A stretch of 64,000 bases of DNA, taken from Rivihabitans pingtungensis. GTDB lineage: Bacteria; Pseudomonadota; Gammaproteobacteria; Burkholderiales; Aquaspirillaceae. The translations under genes and the position numbers were made by a program. The notes under the pieces are model-generated. The model saw only the letters and a program-made list of their open reading frames with translations, was not told the origin of the DNA and did not search any database. The DNA lies in assembly GCF_003201855.1 (NCBI RefSeq), contig NZ_QJKI01000001.1:310001-374000 (forward strand). Direction: 5' to 3'. Shown here one piece after another: positions 55,630-64,000 of this stretch (positions within the stretch are counted from its first letter, which is position 1; each line of letters starts with the position of its first letter).

Positions 55630-58600
55630 TCACTGATCGCGCACCACGCGGTTGCGTCCTTCATGCTTGGCTCGATACAGCGCACTGTCTGCCCTCGCCA
55701 GCCAGTCGTCGCTAGAGAGCGTGGCATCAGCGATTGCATACACGCCAATACTGGCCGTGACGTGCACCAGGCCTTCGTTCACCTCCACCCGCACATCAGC
55801 GATGGCAGCACGCAGGCGCTCGGCCACTTCACAGGCATGATCGGCCGGGGCGCCAGGCAAGAGCACGGCAAATTCTTCGCCACCGAGACGACCGGCCACA
55901 TCATCGGCGCGCAGGGTGTGACGAATGACCGAGGCGGTTTGTTGCAGCACCTTGTCGCCCACGCCGTGGCCATAGCTGTCATTGATACGCTTGAAAAAAT
56001 CCAGATCAATCATCAGCACCGCACCGCTTTGCTGCGTGCCACGGACAAGATCCTGAGCGTATTGCTCCAGATGCGCAATAAAGGCGCGACGATTGGGTAA
56101 CCGGGTCAGCGCATCGGTAGCCGCCAGGGTTTCCAGAATGGCTTCGCGGCGCTTTTGCCCGGTGATGTCACGCACCAGCCACAGCCGGCCAAAATATTGC
56201 TCGTCGTGGGTAATCGGCTGCTGGTCCACTTCCAGCGTGCGCCCATGGTTGGCAGGGATTTCTCGCGCCAGATACCCATCCGAGCGCGAGCGCCCGTCCG
56301 TTTCAAACAAGGCCCGGCTGCTTTCTGGCAGACTGCTCAGCAACTGGCGCTGCACCTGCCCCACCAGATGCGTCGGCACATCGTTGACTTCCAGCAGGTC
56401 GCACAGATTCTGGTTGATCAGCACGATATGGCCGTCTTCATCATCCACCCACACGCCGGCAGGGAAACGATCAATGATGGCAGTGAGCCGTACACGTTCG
56501 GCGGCCAGGGCAGTTTCGGCCTGATGACGCTCGGTCGTGTCGATCAGCGTCCAGATCACATCGGCATCGGGACGATCCGGATCCAGCAGGGTGCCGTGGG
56601 CGTCAAACCAGCGGATCTGGCCGTGTGCGTCACGCAGCGGGTGTTCCAGCCGCACCTGGCCATTGCGGCGCAGGGTGTCGTAATAGCTGCCAAATGCTTC
56701 GTAGGTTTGTGTATCCACATGTAGCTGGCTGAACGACAGATTGCGTAATGTCTTGCCATCCTTGGCAAACATTTCCACGGCGCGGGCATTGGCGTGGCGG
56801 ATGGTGCGGTCTGGGGCGGCCAGGAAGATGGCCGCCGCGCTTTGGTCCAGCAGCGCACGGCGCAGGTGTGCCTGCTCGACGCGCTGGCTGATGTCGCTGT
56901 ACGTGCCCATCATGCGCACATGCTGGCCACTGGCGTCCTGCACCAGTTGGCCACGGATTTCCACCCAGCGCCAGTCGTGCTGGGCAGTGCGCAGCCGGCA
57001 CTCCACCCGAGCTCCCTCCCGCGGCATCGACACCGGATCAAGTTTGGCCAGGGTATGCTCGCGATCCAGCGGGTGCAGCATTTCGGTCCACACCATCAGG
57101 GTCAGCGGAAAAGCCTGTGGCTCGTAGCCCAGCATGTCGTAGCAGCGGTTATCCCAGTGGATCACTCCACTGCGGGTGTCCCATTCCCACAGACCATCGC
57201 GCACGGCGGACACCGTCAGCCGCAGGCGCTCTTCGCTCTGGCGCAACGCCTGCTGCACGGTGTAGGTGGCAGTGATGTCATGGATATAGCCATGCCACAA
57301 GGTGCCGCCATCGGCTTCGCGCTCGGGGTTGGCCTGGCCGCTGAGCCAGCGCACTACGCCATTGGCGAAGCGCACACGGTATTCGCACTGCCACGGTGTG
57401 AGATTGACAGCCGATACCCGGATGGAAGTCATCACCCGTTGCAGGTCATCCGGATGAATCACGGCAAACACCGGATCAGCGTTATTGCGCACGTCTTCCG
57501 GCTGCAATTGATAAATGGCACGAATGCCCACACTGGCATACGGAAAGCAGGCTGTGCTGTCCGGGCGTAGCCGGTATTGGTACACCATACCTGGAACCTG
57601 AGCCACCAGCTTGCTCAGACGCGCCTGCAATTCGGCACGGGCGGCTTCGGCCTGCTTGCGGGCAGTGATGTCCAGATGCGTGCCCACTGCGCGCAAGGGC
57701 GCGCCGGCCGAACTCCAGTGGGTGACACGCCCCTTGGCCAGAATCCATACCCAGTGACCATCACGGTGCAGCATGCGGTGTTCGGACTCAAACACCACGC
57801 TGGCGCCTTCCAGATGGTTTCTCAGTGCGGCCAGCTTGCGCGGCCAATCATCCGGATGAGTCAGTGTCTGCAGACCATTGAAGGTGTGTGGCAGATCATC
57901 CGGCTGATAACCCAGCATCTGCGCCCAACGAACACTAAAGCTAATCGCATCGCTGGGAATATCCCAGTCCCAGGAGCCCAGATCTCCACCCTGCAGGGCC
58001 AGACCCAGACGCTCTTCACTTTCCTGCAATTGCGCCATGCCGCGTTGCTTCTGGAAGAACAGCCAACTGATGCCGGACATCCCCAGCAGAATCATCAGCG
58101 TGCCCAGGCCATTGCGCAGCAGGCTCAGTTGCAGGGCGTGCTGAACAGCCTGCAGGGCCGTATCCTGGTTCAGGCCGACGTTGACCACCACGGGATAACT
58201 GGCAGCACGATGCCAAGCGTAGTAACGCATGACATTATCCAGAGGCGCTTTGGTCAGATATTCGCCACGCTGCTGACCAGGGTCAATCAGAAAGCCTGAA
58301 CCGGGGGGTTGCACAGCTTTGCCCAGCACGCTTTCCTGCTGCTGGGAACGGGCCAGATAGCTGCCATCATCGCGCAGCAGCATGACCACATCCCCGGACT
58401 GATAAAACACCTCACGAAAGAAATTCGAGATGTAATCCGGCGAGATAGACAGCACAACCACACCAGCAAATACCTGGTTGTGGTAAATGGCGCGCGAAAA
58501 CTGGATGGACCAGCGTTTTGATACCCGGCCCTGCACAGGATGGCTGATGTACATGCCCTCCACCAACTTTTGTGCATGCACGCTAAAATGCTCGCGATCG

Positions 58601-59028
58601 GCAATCGACACCGGTTTGCCGTCGGATTTGTCCTGCAAGCTGGAAAACTGTACTAAACCCTGGGCATCGGCGACGGCAATCTGCACCAATGCGCCCTCCG
58701 GGAAGGCTTTCTTTTTGGCCAGATCCAGCGCCTGCCGGAAGACTTCCGGCTGATCATCCCGATAAGTGTTCGCCAGCGTGCGCGAGACATAATCCACGCC
58801 ATTGAACAACGAACCGATCTGCAACGACAAAGCGCTGGCCATCTGCGTTGCACGCAAACGGGTCTGGGCTTCTACCTGAGCCAGTTGATCTCGATGGGCT
58901 TGCAACAGTTGCGCCCAATACAGCACCAGCACCACCATCACCAGCAGCCATAACGGCAAGGCGCGACGTATCAGGGCAGAATAACTGGGTATGGAGGCGG
59001 AAGCGGGGGCTTTGGTGTGTGTGGGCAT
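55630..59028 (-). CDS. Membrane diguanylate cyclase with dCACHE and multiple PAS domains
   Basis: A 1132-residue sensor. One N-terminal helix (about 24-44) and a second (about 305-325) bracket a periplasmic dCACHE-like domain. About five PAS/PAC domains follow (about 335-965), and the GGDEF domain occupies about 975-1130. The active site is RLGGEEFAVLLPG, with the inhibitory RxxD site intact five residues earlier (RADDVAGRLGGEEF), so it should make c-di-GMP and show product inhibition. GAAGAG precedes the ATG. It lies 41 bp upstream of flgA on the same strand, which may tie it to flagellar expression. Confidence 0.93.
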   Translation of the reverse strand: MPTHTKAPASASIPSYSALIRRALPLWLLVMVVLVLYWAQLLQAHRDQLAQVEAQTRLRATQMASALSLQIGSLFNGVDYVSRTLANTYRDDQPEVFRQALDLAKKKAFPEGALVQIAVADAQGLVQFSSLQDKSDGKPVSIADREHFSVHAQKLVEGMYISHPVQGRVSKRWSIQFSRAIYHNQVFAGVVVLSISPDYISNFFREVFYQSGDVVMLLRDDGSYLARSQQQESVLGKAVQPPGSGFLIDPGQQRGEYLTKAPLDNVMRYYAWHRAASYPVVVNVGLNQDTALQAVQHALQLSLLRNGLGTLMILLGMSGISWLFFQKQRGMAQLQESEERLGLALQGGDLGSWDWDIPSDAISFSVRWAQMLGYQPDDLPHTFNGLQTLTHPDDWPRKLAALRNHLEGASVVFESEHRMLHRDGHWVWILAKGRVTHWSSAGAPLRAVGTHLDITARKQAEAARAELQARLSKLVAQVPGMVYQYRLRPDSTACFPYASVGIRAIYQLQPEDVRNNADPVFAVIHPDDLQRVMTSIRVSAVNLTPWQCEYRVRFANGVVRWLSGQANPEREADGGTLWHGYIHDITATYTVQQALRQSEERLRLTVSAVRDGLWEWDTRSGVIHWDNRCYDMLGYEPQAFPLTLMVWTEMLHPLDREHTLAKLDPVSMPREGARVECRLRTAQHDWRWVEIRGQLVQDASGQHVRMMGTYSDISQRVEQAHLRRALLDQSAAAIFLAAPDRTIRHANARAVEMFAKDGKTLRNLSFSQLHVDTQTYEAFGSYYDTLRRNGQVRLEHPLRDAHGQIRWFDAHGTLLDPDRPDADVIWTLIDTTERHQAETALAAERVRLTAIIDRFPAGVWVDDEDGHIVLINQNLCDLLEVNDVPTHLVGQVQRQLLSSLPESSRALFETDGRSRSDGYLAREIPANHGRTLEVDQQPITHDEQYFGRLWLVRDITGQKRREAILETLAATDALTRLPNRRAFIAHLEQYAQDLVRGTQQSGAVLMIDLDFFKRINDSYGHGVGDKVLQQTASVIRHTLRADDVAGRLGGEEFAVLLPGAPADHACEVAERLRAAIADVRVEVNEGLVHVTASIGVYAIADATLSSDDWLARADSALYRAKHEGRNRVVRDQ

Positions 59029-59115
59029 AACTCTTCATCACCGCGGCTGGACCATGCCCGTGGCGGGCACGACAGGCTGCGCTTTGGCTACCCTGCGGGA
59101 AAAACGGTTGACAAG

Positions 59116-59157
59116 CTTGTCCGGCATGTTGCCGAAAACGGCAACATGCCGGACAAG
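59116..59157 (-). terminator. 19-bp perfect hairpin after the methyltransferase gene
   Basis: CTTGTCCGGCATGTTGCCG (59116-59134) pairs without mismatch with its complement at 59139-59157 around a 4-base loop. On the minus strand it lies about 70 bp past the methyltransferase stop and is followed by CTTGTCAACCGTTTTT, so termination is plausible although the T-tract is displaced. On the plus strand it is followed by GGCTGCTTTTG. The stem is longer than any other simple hairpin here. Confidence 0.55.
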
Positions 59158-59226
59158 GGCTGCTTTTGTCATTTTATGTGGCTGACATTGAATTGTGCAA
59201 GCTGAAAGCACGTGATCAGTCACGTC

Positions 59227-59817
59227 TCAGCATGGCTTGCGACCAATGAATTGCACGACTGAGGCCAGGCCGGTATGCAGGCGCCCCTCGTGCACCTCAC
59301 GCGTCAACTCTTGCAGCAGCACAGGCTCCAACCCGGCAAAGCCGCACCGGATGGCGTCTACCGACATCAGTAAATCCGGGTCTTTTGGCCCGCCGGTTGT
59401 GCGTGGCAGCTGCGCCAGCGAATACGCCTCCAGCAGCAGCAACCCACCTGGCTGCAGACAATCCACCAGCAACGGGTATAACCGCGTACGCACCGCGCCA
59501 GGCACGTGGGCAAAAATTGACACCACGGCGCCATACGCCGCGCAGGCGGGCACAAACTCAGCCAGATCCGCCTGCTCGACATGCAGGCTGACCCCACGCG
59601 CAGCGGCCAGCGCCTGAGCCTTGGCCAAGCCCACCGCCGAACTGTCTACCCCATGAACCGTCAAGCCCTGCCCAGCCAGAAACACACCATTGCGTCCCTC
59701 GCCCTCGGCCAGTGACAACACCGGGCCACGCAGCAGGCCGGCATGCTCAACCAAAAACCCGTTTGGTTCAGTGCCATAAACATATTCAGCGGTCGAATAG
59801 CGCTCGTCCCAGCTCAT
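59227..59817 (-). CDS. Class I SAM-dependent methyltransferase
   Basis: A 196-residue methyltransferase of the TehB/Methyltransf_25-like type. The SAM-binding motif I is VLSLAEGEGRNGVFLAGQG, followed by the acidic end of the second strand in TVHGVDSSAVGLAKAQ. A motif II-like acidic residue is in LHVEQADLAEF, and LQPGGLLLLEAYS is motif III. It starts MSWDERYSTAEYVYGTEPN, typical of small detoxifying methyltransferases in this group. Its start overlaps the stop of a tiny membrane protein gene by 4 bases. The substrate is unknown; a tellurite/selenite link as in TehB would be speculation. Confidence 0.88.
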   Translation of the reverse strand: MSWDERYSTAEYVYGTEPNGFLVEHAGLLRGPVLSLAEGEGRNGVFLAGQGLTVHGVDSSAVGLAKAQALAAARGVSLHVEQADLAEFVPACAAYGAVVSIFAHVPGAVRTRLYPLLVDCLQPGGLLLLEAYSLAQLPRTTGGPKDPDLLMSVDAIRCGFAGLEPVLLQELTREVHEGRLHTGLASVVQFIGRKPC

Positions 59818-59975
59818 CGTACAGGCTCCGTAAATACCATAAAGCCCAATAAAAACACAAAAGCGACCAAGACGATAGCTGTGTACACGTTCACGCCATC
59901 GTCAATAATAACAGGGTCATCTATCGCCCCTTGGCACACCTGCCGCACCGCACAGCCAACACACGGCAGCAGCAT
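59814..59975 (-). CDS. Small cysteine-rich single-helix membrane protein
   Basis: A 53-residue protein if started at the ATG at 59975 (MLLPCVGCAVRQVCQGAIDD); 59 residues if started at 59993. Three cysteines (C-x2-C-x5-C) precede an acidic loop (DDPVIIDDG), then one strong transmembrane helix (VYTAIVLVAFVFLLGFMVF) and a short tail. Its stop overlaps the methyltransferase ATG (ATGA), implying translational coupling. The 59993 start lies at the boundary of a Correia-like element, making 59975 likelier. I do not recognise a family. Confidence 0.55.
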   Translation of the reverse strand: MLLPCVGCAVRQVCQGAIDDPVIIDDGVNVYTAIVLVAFVFLLGFMVFTEPVR

Positions 59976-59994
59976 GCCAGCGCAACTCGGCATT

Positions 59995-60107
59995 AAGAAT
60001 GGCTCACAAAACTCAGCGAAGCGATCCTGGCCAGGCGCACGACTGCAGACAGTACGGGAAGTACGGCAAGGTCGGGCAACCACGCCAGCAGGGTTTTGTT
60101 AGGTGAC
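59995..60107 (-). repeat. Correia-like element, copy I
   Basis: A full reversed copy: left end GGCTCACAAAACTCAGCG, core CTGCAGACAGTACGGGAAGT then ACGGCAAGGTCG, right end GCAGGGTTTTGTTAGGTGAC. It fills the divergent gap between the small membrane protein and the PEP-mutase-family gene, touching the former's possible start codon. Confidence 0.88.
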
Positions 60108-60206
60108 AAGCACATCTGCGCCCACCCTCTCCTCTGCTGGGGATGGCCAGCCCGCCGCCGCGCAGGCATCATCCCTGTCCGCGCCCCACCCGCCAGAAAG
60201 CTGCTC

Positions 60207-61064
60207 ATGCCCGCCGACGCTACCCACCAAGCCCGTGATTTTCTTGCCCTGCACCAAAGAGGCACCTTCCTGATGCCCAACGCCTGGGACGCCGGCAGCG
60301 CCAAATACCTGGCTGCCTGCGGTTTTGCCGCACTGGGCACCACCAGCGCCGGCATTGCCTTTGCCGCCGGCCATCGAGACTCCGACCCGCGCCAATCGGT
60401 GGACGCCATGTTTGCCGCCATCGCCAGCATTGTCGCCGCCGTGTCCATCCCGGTCAGCGCCGACCTGGAAGCCGGCTTTGGCGACAGCCTGGACGACGTG
60501 CAACGCACCTTCACCCGCGCCATCGCCATCGGCTGCGCCGGCGGCAGCCTGGAAGACGTGGCCGGCTACGCCACCCCCGGCCAATTTGTGCTGCGCTCGC
60601 GGCAAGACGCCATCGAGCGCGTGCGCGCCGCCCGCGCCGCCATCGACCAACACGCTACCCCCTTTGTGCTGACCGCCCGCACCGAATGCTTTTTAACCGG
60701 CCACCCCAGCCCGCTGGCCGAAGCCATCGACCGGCTATGCGCCTTTCGCGACGCTGGCGCCGACTGCCTGTTTGCCCCCGGCATCAGCCAGCCAGCCGAC
60801 ATCGCCACCCTGGTGCGCGAAGTCAACGCCCCGCTCAACGTGCTGACCGCCGGCCCCGCCGCGCAACTGACCCTGGCGCAACTGCGCGACCTGGGCGTGC
60901 GCCGCATCAGCACCGGCAGCGCCCTCGCCCGCGCCGCCTTCACTGCCCTCCACCACGCCGCCGACGATATGCTGAACAAGGGAAACTTTGCTTATGCGCG
61001 GACGGCGCTGTCGGGGGAGGTGTTGGATGGGGTAATGGGAAAAGATGCATCAGAATTTATTTAA
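60207..61064 (+). CDS. Isocitrate lyase/PEP mutase family enzyme
   Basis: A 285-residue TIM-barrel enzyme of the PEP mutase/isocitrate lyase superfamily, which cleaves or forms C-C or P-C bonds of 2-hydroxy acids and PEP analogues. The Mg-binding motif is present as VSADLEAGFGD, preceded by FLMPNAWDAGSAKYLAACGF and GTTSAGIAFAAGHRDSDP. The C-terminus has LGVRRISTGSALARAAFTAL. It lacks the KKCGH motif of true isocitrate and methylisocitrate lyases, so it belongs to the uncharacterised ICL/PEPM branch. The ATG at 60207 has only a weak AGAAAG upstream. Codon usage is unusually rich in GCC. Confidence 0.87.
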   Translation: MPADATHQARDFLALHQRGTFLMPNAWDAGSAKYLAACGFAALGTTSAGIAFAAGHRDSDPRQSVDAMFAAIASIVAAVSIPVSADLEAGFGDSLDDVQRTFTRAIAIGCAGGSLEDVAGYATPGQFVLRSRQDAIERVRAARAAIDQHATPFVLTARTECFLTGHPSPLAEAIDRLCAFRDAGADCLFAPGISQPADIATLVREVNAPLNVLTAGPAAQLTLAQLRDLGVRRISTGSALARAAFTALHHAADDMLNKGNFAYARTALSGEVLDGVMGKDASEFI

Positions 61065-61124
61065 AAATCAAATACATATAAAAATATTGAGCACCATAAT
61101 GATGGCCAGACAAACAATGGCAGG

Positions 61125-61160
61125 CTGCGCCACAAAGCCAGGGGAATTTTGTCAGCGGCA
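61125..61160 (-). repeat. Correia-like element, partial copy J
   Basis: Only the outer part remains: GCGCCACAAAGCCAGGGGAA then TTTTGTCAGCGGCA. It ends two bases before the cryptochrome gene's stop codon (TTA on the plus strand at 61163-61165). It separates the convergent PEP-mutase-family and cryptochrome genes. Confidence 0.5.
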
Positions 61161-61162
61161 CA

Positions 61163-62707
61163 TTAAAACCGATCCGGGTCGGCCATGATCTCGCCCGCTC
61201 GGGCGCGGATGGCGCTTAGTTCGTCGGCCGGCAGGTCGGCCAGCAGTTTGAGCATCATCGCCATGCGCGGGTTGCCGGCAAAGTGGGCTTTTTTGTCATC
61301 CAGAAAACGCCAGTACAGGCTGTTGAACGGGCAGGCGTCGTGGCCGGTGCGCGCCTTGACCTGATAGGCGCAGCCAGCGCAGTAGTTGCTCATTTTGTTG
61401 ATATAGCTGCCTGAGGACACATAGGGTTTGCTGGCCAGCAGGCCGCCATCGGCGTATTGGCTCATGCCCCGGGTATTGGGCAGCTCCACCCATTCGATGG
61501 CGTCGATATACACGCCCAGATACCAGGCATCCACCGCGTCCGGGTGGCGCTGGCTGAGCAGGGCAAAGTTGCCAATCACCATCAAGCGCTGGATGTGGTG
61601 GGCGTAGGCATGGCGCAGGCTTTGCGTCAGCGCCAGATGCAGGCAGCGCATGCGCGTGTGGCCGGTCCAGAACATCTGCGGCAGCGGGTGGTGATTGTCC
61701 AGCTGGTTCAGCTGGCCGTATTCCGGCATGGCCTTCCAGTACACGCCACGCACATACTCGCGCCAGCCCAGAATCTGGCGCACAAAGCCCTCGATTTGCG
61801 CCAGACTGATCTGCGCGGGCTGCTGCTGAAACTGTGCCACGGCGGCGTTGATGACTTCTGCGGGTGAAATCAGCTTGAGATTCAGCGCAAACGACAAGCG
61901 GGAATGAAACAAAAATGCCTGTTCGCTGTGCAGGGCGTCCTGGTATTCGCCAAAGTGAGGTAGCAGGTGTTGGCAAAAATACGCCAGTTGCGCCAGCGCC
62001 TCGTCGCGGTTGGCCGGCCAGGGAAACGCCGTCGCGTCGATCTGGCCAAAACCGCTGACCCCGGCGGTGGTGATTTCCGCCAGCAGCGCCGACACATCGC
62101 GGGCAAAGCTCAGCGCGGGCGGCACCGGCGGCGTGCCTTTGTATTTTTTGCGGTTGTCGTGGTCAAAGTTCCAGCGCCCGCCCAGTGGGGCCGCGCCATC
62201 CAGCAAGATCCCGTGCGTGCGGCGCATGCGCCGGTAAAAGCGCTCCATCAGCAAGGGGGTGTCGCCAGGAAAGCACGCGGCCAATTCATCGCGGCGGGTG
62301 TAAAAATGCGCGCTGTCGCAAGCCTCGCCCGGCTGCGGCAGGGATTGGCTGAACAGCAGCAATTGCTGATCCAGCCGGTATTCGTCCGGCTGCTGGTATT
62401 CAAAGCGCGCCGCGCCGTGCTCGGTGAGTATCTGGCGCAGCACCTCGGGCAGCGGCAGTTGGCTGGCGGCGTCGCCGATGCGCACATAGTGCAGCCGGTG
62501 GCCAGCAGCACGCAGGGTGTCGGCAAACTGGCGCATGGCCAGCAAAAACCCCAGCAGCTTTTGCCAGTGATGGCGCACATAGCGGGCTTCCTGGTGCAGC
62601 TCGGCCATCAGGTAAAGCACGCTGTCGTCCACCTGGGCAAACCAGGGGTGGCGAATGTTCAGCTGGTCACCCAGGATCAGCCGCACGGTGCGAATGGGCG
62701 GGGCCAT
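61163..62707 (-). CDS. Iron-sulfur bacterial cryptochrome/(6-4) photolyase (FeS-BCP, PhrB/CryB type)
   Basis: A 514-residue flavoprotein of the prokaryotic FeS cryptochrome/(6-4) photolyase class, which repairs (6-4) photoproducts with blue light or acts as a photoreceptor. It starts MAPPIRTVRLILGDQLNIRH, the class signature, and has WNFDHDNRKKYKG in the antenna/linker region. The four cluster cysteines fit the PhrB pattern: one in TRMRCLHLAL, two in SNYCAGCAYQ and one in HDACPFNSLYW. FAD-binding GRxGWREYVRG-type and NFALLSQRHPDAVDAWYLGV blocks are present. It lies 11 bp after the AI-2E-family permease gene, so the two are probably co-transcribed. Confidence 0.93.
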   Translation of the reverse strand: MAPPIRTVRLILGDQLNIRHPWFAQVDDSVLYLMAELHQEARYVRHHWQKLLGFLLAMRQFADTLRAAGHRLHYVRIGDAASQLPLPEVLRQILTEHGAARFEYQQPDEYRLDQQLLLFSQSLPQPGEACDSAHFYTRRDELAACFPGDTPLLMERFYRRMRRTHGILLDGAAPLGGRWNFDHDNRKKYKGTPPVPPALSFARDVSALLAEITTAGVSGFGQIDATAFPWPANRDEALAQLAYFCQHLLPHFGEYQDALHSEQAFLFHSRLSFALNLKLISPAEVINAAVAQFQQQPAQISLAQIEGFVRQILGWREYVRGVYWKAMPEYGQLNQLDNHHPLPQMFWTGHTRMRCLHLALTQSLRHAYAHHIQRLMVIGNFALLSQRHPDAVDAWYLGVYIDAIEWVELPNTRGMSQYADGGLLASKPYVSSGSYINKMSNYCAGCAYQVKARTGHDACPFNSLYWRFLDDKKAHFAGNPRMAMMLKLLADLPADELSAIRARAGEIMADPDRF

Positions 62708-62718
62708 CGGGCGTGCCC

Positions 62719-63789
62719 TCAGCGTCGGCGGCGATAAAAACGGCTGGCCAGATAGCGCGCCTGCGCCAGCTTGACCACCACCACCAAGGCCGCCGACACC
62801 GGCAGCGCCATCATTACCCCAACAAAACCAAACAGCTGACCAAACGCCAGCAGGGCAAAAATCACCACCAAGGGATGCAGGCCAATGCGCTCGCCCACCA
62901 GCTTGGGGGTGATGAACATGCTTTCCAGCAGTTGGCCAATCATGAACACCAGCCACACCAGCAGCAGCCCGCCCAGCCCGCCAAACTGCAACAGCGCCGC
63001 CAGCGTGGCCAGGGTCAGGCCGATGGCGGCGCCCACATAGGGGATGAACACCAGCAAGCCGGCCACCACGCCAATGGCAAAGCCGGACTCCAGCCCCACC
63101 AGCCACAGCCCGCCGCCGTACACCCCGGCCATGATCAGCATCACCGCCAGCTGGCCACGCAAAAACTGGCCGAGCATATCGTCGATTTCATCGCCGAGCA
63201 TACCCAAGTCCCGATACCAGCGGCGCGGAATCAAGCGCGCCAGCGGCCGGGTAAACTGCTGCCAGTCGCGCACCAGATAAAACAACACCAGCGGCAGCAG
63301 CAGCAAATTGGACACATAGCCAAACAAGGCCAGGCCCTGGTCGGTGATCAAGGGCGCGGCGCGCGCCAGCATGCCGCGCAGCGCACCCAGATTGCTGGTC
63401 AGCTCGCGCTTGAGCGTGGCGGCGTCAAAATGCCAGGTCATGCCCCAGGTGTCGCGCAGCCAGGGCGACAGGGTGTTTTCCGCCCAGTCAACCAAGCCAG
63501 GCAGGCGCAGCGACAAGGCCTGGCCCTGGTTGATCAGCATCGGCACGATCAACACCAGCAGGCAGGCCAACGCCAGCATCAGCAACACAATCACCAACAG
63601 CGTGCCCAGCGTGCGGCCCACGCGCCGATGCTCCAGCCAATCCACCAGCGGCGCCACGATGTAAGCCAGCACCGCGCCAGCCACAAACGGCGACAACATC
63701 GGGGTGAGCAAATAAACCAGCCAGCCAAAAGCCGCCAGGCCAGCCAGCCAAAACCAGCCATTTCTGGCGGAATCGCGAGTGCGTTTCAT
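62719..63789 (-). CDS. AI-2E family transporter (PerM/TqsA-like permease)
   Basis: A 356-residue inner-membrane protein of the AI-2E exporter/PerM family with about eight helices: helices near 15-70, a periplasmic helical domain (about 95-190), and a C-terminal bundle with the conserved VFIPYVGAAIGLTLATLAAL and LESMFITPKLVGERIGLHPL blocks. Members export varied molecules or Na+/H+; the name alone does not prove AI-2 transport. The ATG at 63789 was chosen from the family start. It is divergent from purM, an arrangement seen in other Proteobacteria. Confidence 0.92.
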   Translation of the reverse strand: MKRTRDSARNGWFWLAGLAAFGWLVYLLTPMLSPFVAGAVLAYIVAPLVDWLEHRRVGRTLGTLLVIVLLMLALACLLVLIVPMLINQGQALSLRLPGLVDWAENTLSPWLRDTWGMTWHFDAATLKRELTSNLGALRGMLARAAPLITDQGLALFGYVSNLLLLPLVLFYLVRDWQQFTRPLARLIPRRWYRDLGMLGDEIDDMLGQFLRGQLAVMLIMAGVYGGGLWLVGLESGFAIGVVAGLLVFIPYVGAAIGLTLATLAALLQFGGLGGLLLVWLVFMIGQLLESMFITPKLVGERIGLHPLVVIFALLAFGQLFGFVGVMMALPVSAALVVVVKLAQARYLASRFYRRRR

Positions 63790-63933
63790 GATTTGAGGTA
63801 AAATACCGGAGATTGACCGCCCAAGATGGCGGCAAAAGACAGACAGCATTCAATCCCCACGGCGATCCGTCAAGCCTGACCTACCCGGACAGGCCCATCC
63901 ACGGCGCGCCGGACTGACGAAAGTGAGCGCATT

Positions 63934-64000
63934 TTGACCCAAGCTTCCCTCTCCTACCGCGACGCTGGCGTGGACATCGACGCCGGCGACCAACTGGTTG
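63934..64000 (+). CDS. purM: Phosphoribosylformylglycinamidine cyclo-ligase (5' end only)
   Basis: The first 22 codons are visible and match the PurM N-terminus: LTQASLSYRDAGVDIDAGDQ then LV. AIR synthetase closes the imidazole ring in purine synthesis. No ATG precedes this in frame; a TTG at 63934 with AGTGAG about 10 bases upstream is the best start, an ATT just before it being the only near alternative. The rest lies outside the window. It is divergent from the AI-2E-family permease. Confidence 0.88.
   Translation, partial: MTQASLSYRDAGVDIDAGDQLV

Overview
The window is ordinary chromosome of a GC-rich betaproteobacterium, most likely from the order Neisseriales (Chromobacteriaceae-like). 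Three things point there: the glyQ/glyS and leuCDB-asd arrangements, the betaproteobacterial families DUF3579 and CobD/CbiB-like, and above all a dispersed palindromic repeat whose core closely resembles the Correia element of Neisseria. I see no prophage, integron, CRISPR array or intact insertion sequence. The assignment rests on gene content and recalled family features; no search was run.

Layout. 1-7.5 kb, minus strand: glyS (cut by the window edge), a small exported protein, glyQ, anmK, an aspartoacylase-family hydrolase and a GAF-PAS-GGDEF-EAL c-di-GMP enzyme. 8-9.6 kb: a chemoreceptor. 10.2-14.7 kb: leuCDB-asd. 15-17 kb: initiator tRNA, infA and an orphan fused oligopeptide-type ABC ATPase. 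17-19.6 kb: a MarR regulator divergent from a DMT exporter with two operator-like palindromes between them, then rarD. 19.8-23.3 kb: truC, dinG and a DUF3579 gene. 23.6-26.1 kb: a divergent ftsK. 26.2-32.8 kb: a complete five-gene efflux operon (tolC-ybhG-ybhF-ybhS-ybhR). 33-34.7 kb: a DUF2325 gene under a Fur-like box and an EF-hand protein. 34.9-37.1 kb: cobQ and a cobalamin-binding protein. 37.5-39.6 kb: an AraC regulator and a bile-acid-symporter-like protein. 39.8-43.7 kb: osmC family, tsaD and yheS. 43.7-46.6 kb: moeA, mobB and another DMT exporter. 47-49.7 kb: a degenerate ArnD-like protein, a CbiM-like permease and nadC. 49.9-53.9 kb: a CNNM/CorC protein, rhlE and a CobD-like protein. 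54-59 kb: flgN-flgM-flgA with a sigma-28-like promoter, and a large diguanylate cyclase. 59.2-64 kb: a methyltransferase, a tiny membrane protein, a PEP-mutase-family enzyme, an FeS cryptochrome/photolyase, an AI-2E-family permease and the start of purM.

How the genes relate. The efflux operon should form one envelope-spanning machine. leuCDB-asd joins leucine synthesis to the aspartate pathway. cobQ, the cobalamin-binding protein, CbiM-like and CobD-like genes suggest partial corrinoid synthesis or salvage scattered on the chromosome. The flagellar genes, chemoreceptor and two c-di-GMP enzymes belong to motile/sessile switching.

Most unusual. At least ten full or partial copies of a Correia-like element of about 115 bp lie in the intergenic regions. 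In four cases the end of the element coincides with, or lies within two bases of, the stop codon of a neighbouring gene. Also notable are an FtsK with Asn at the Walker B acidic position, an ArnD homologue lacking its metal ligands, a cobalamin-binding protein without a signal peptide, and a nested multi-hairpin element upstream of tsaD.
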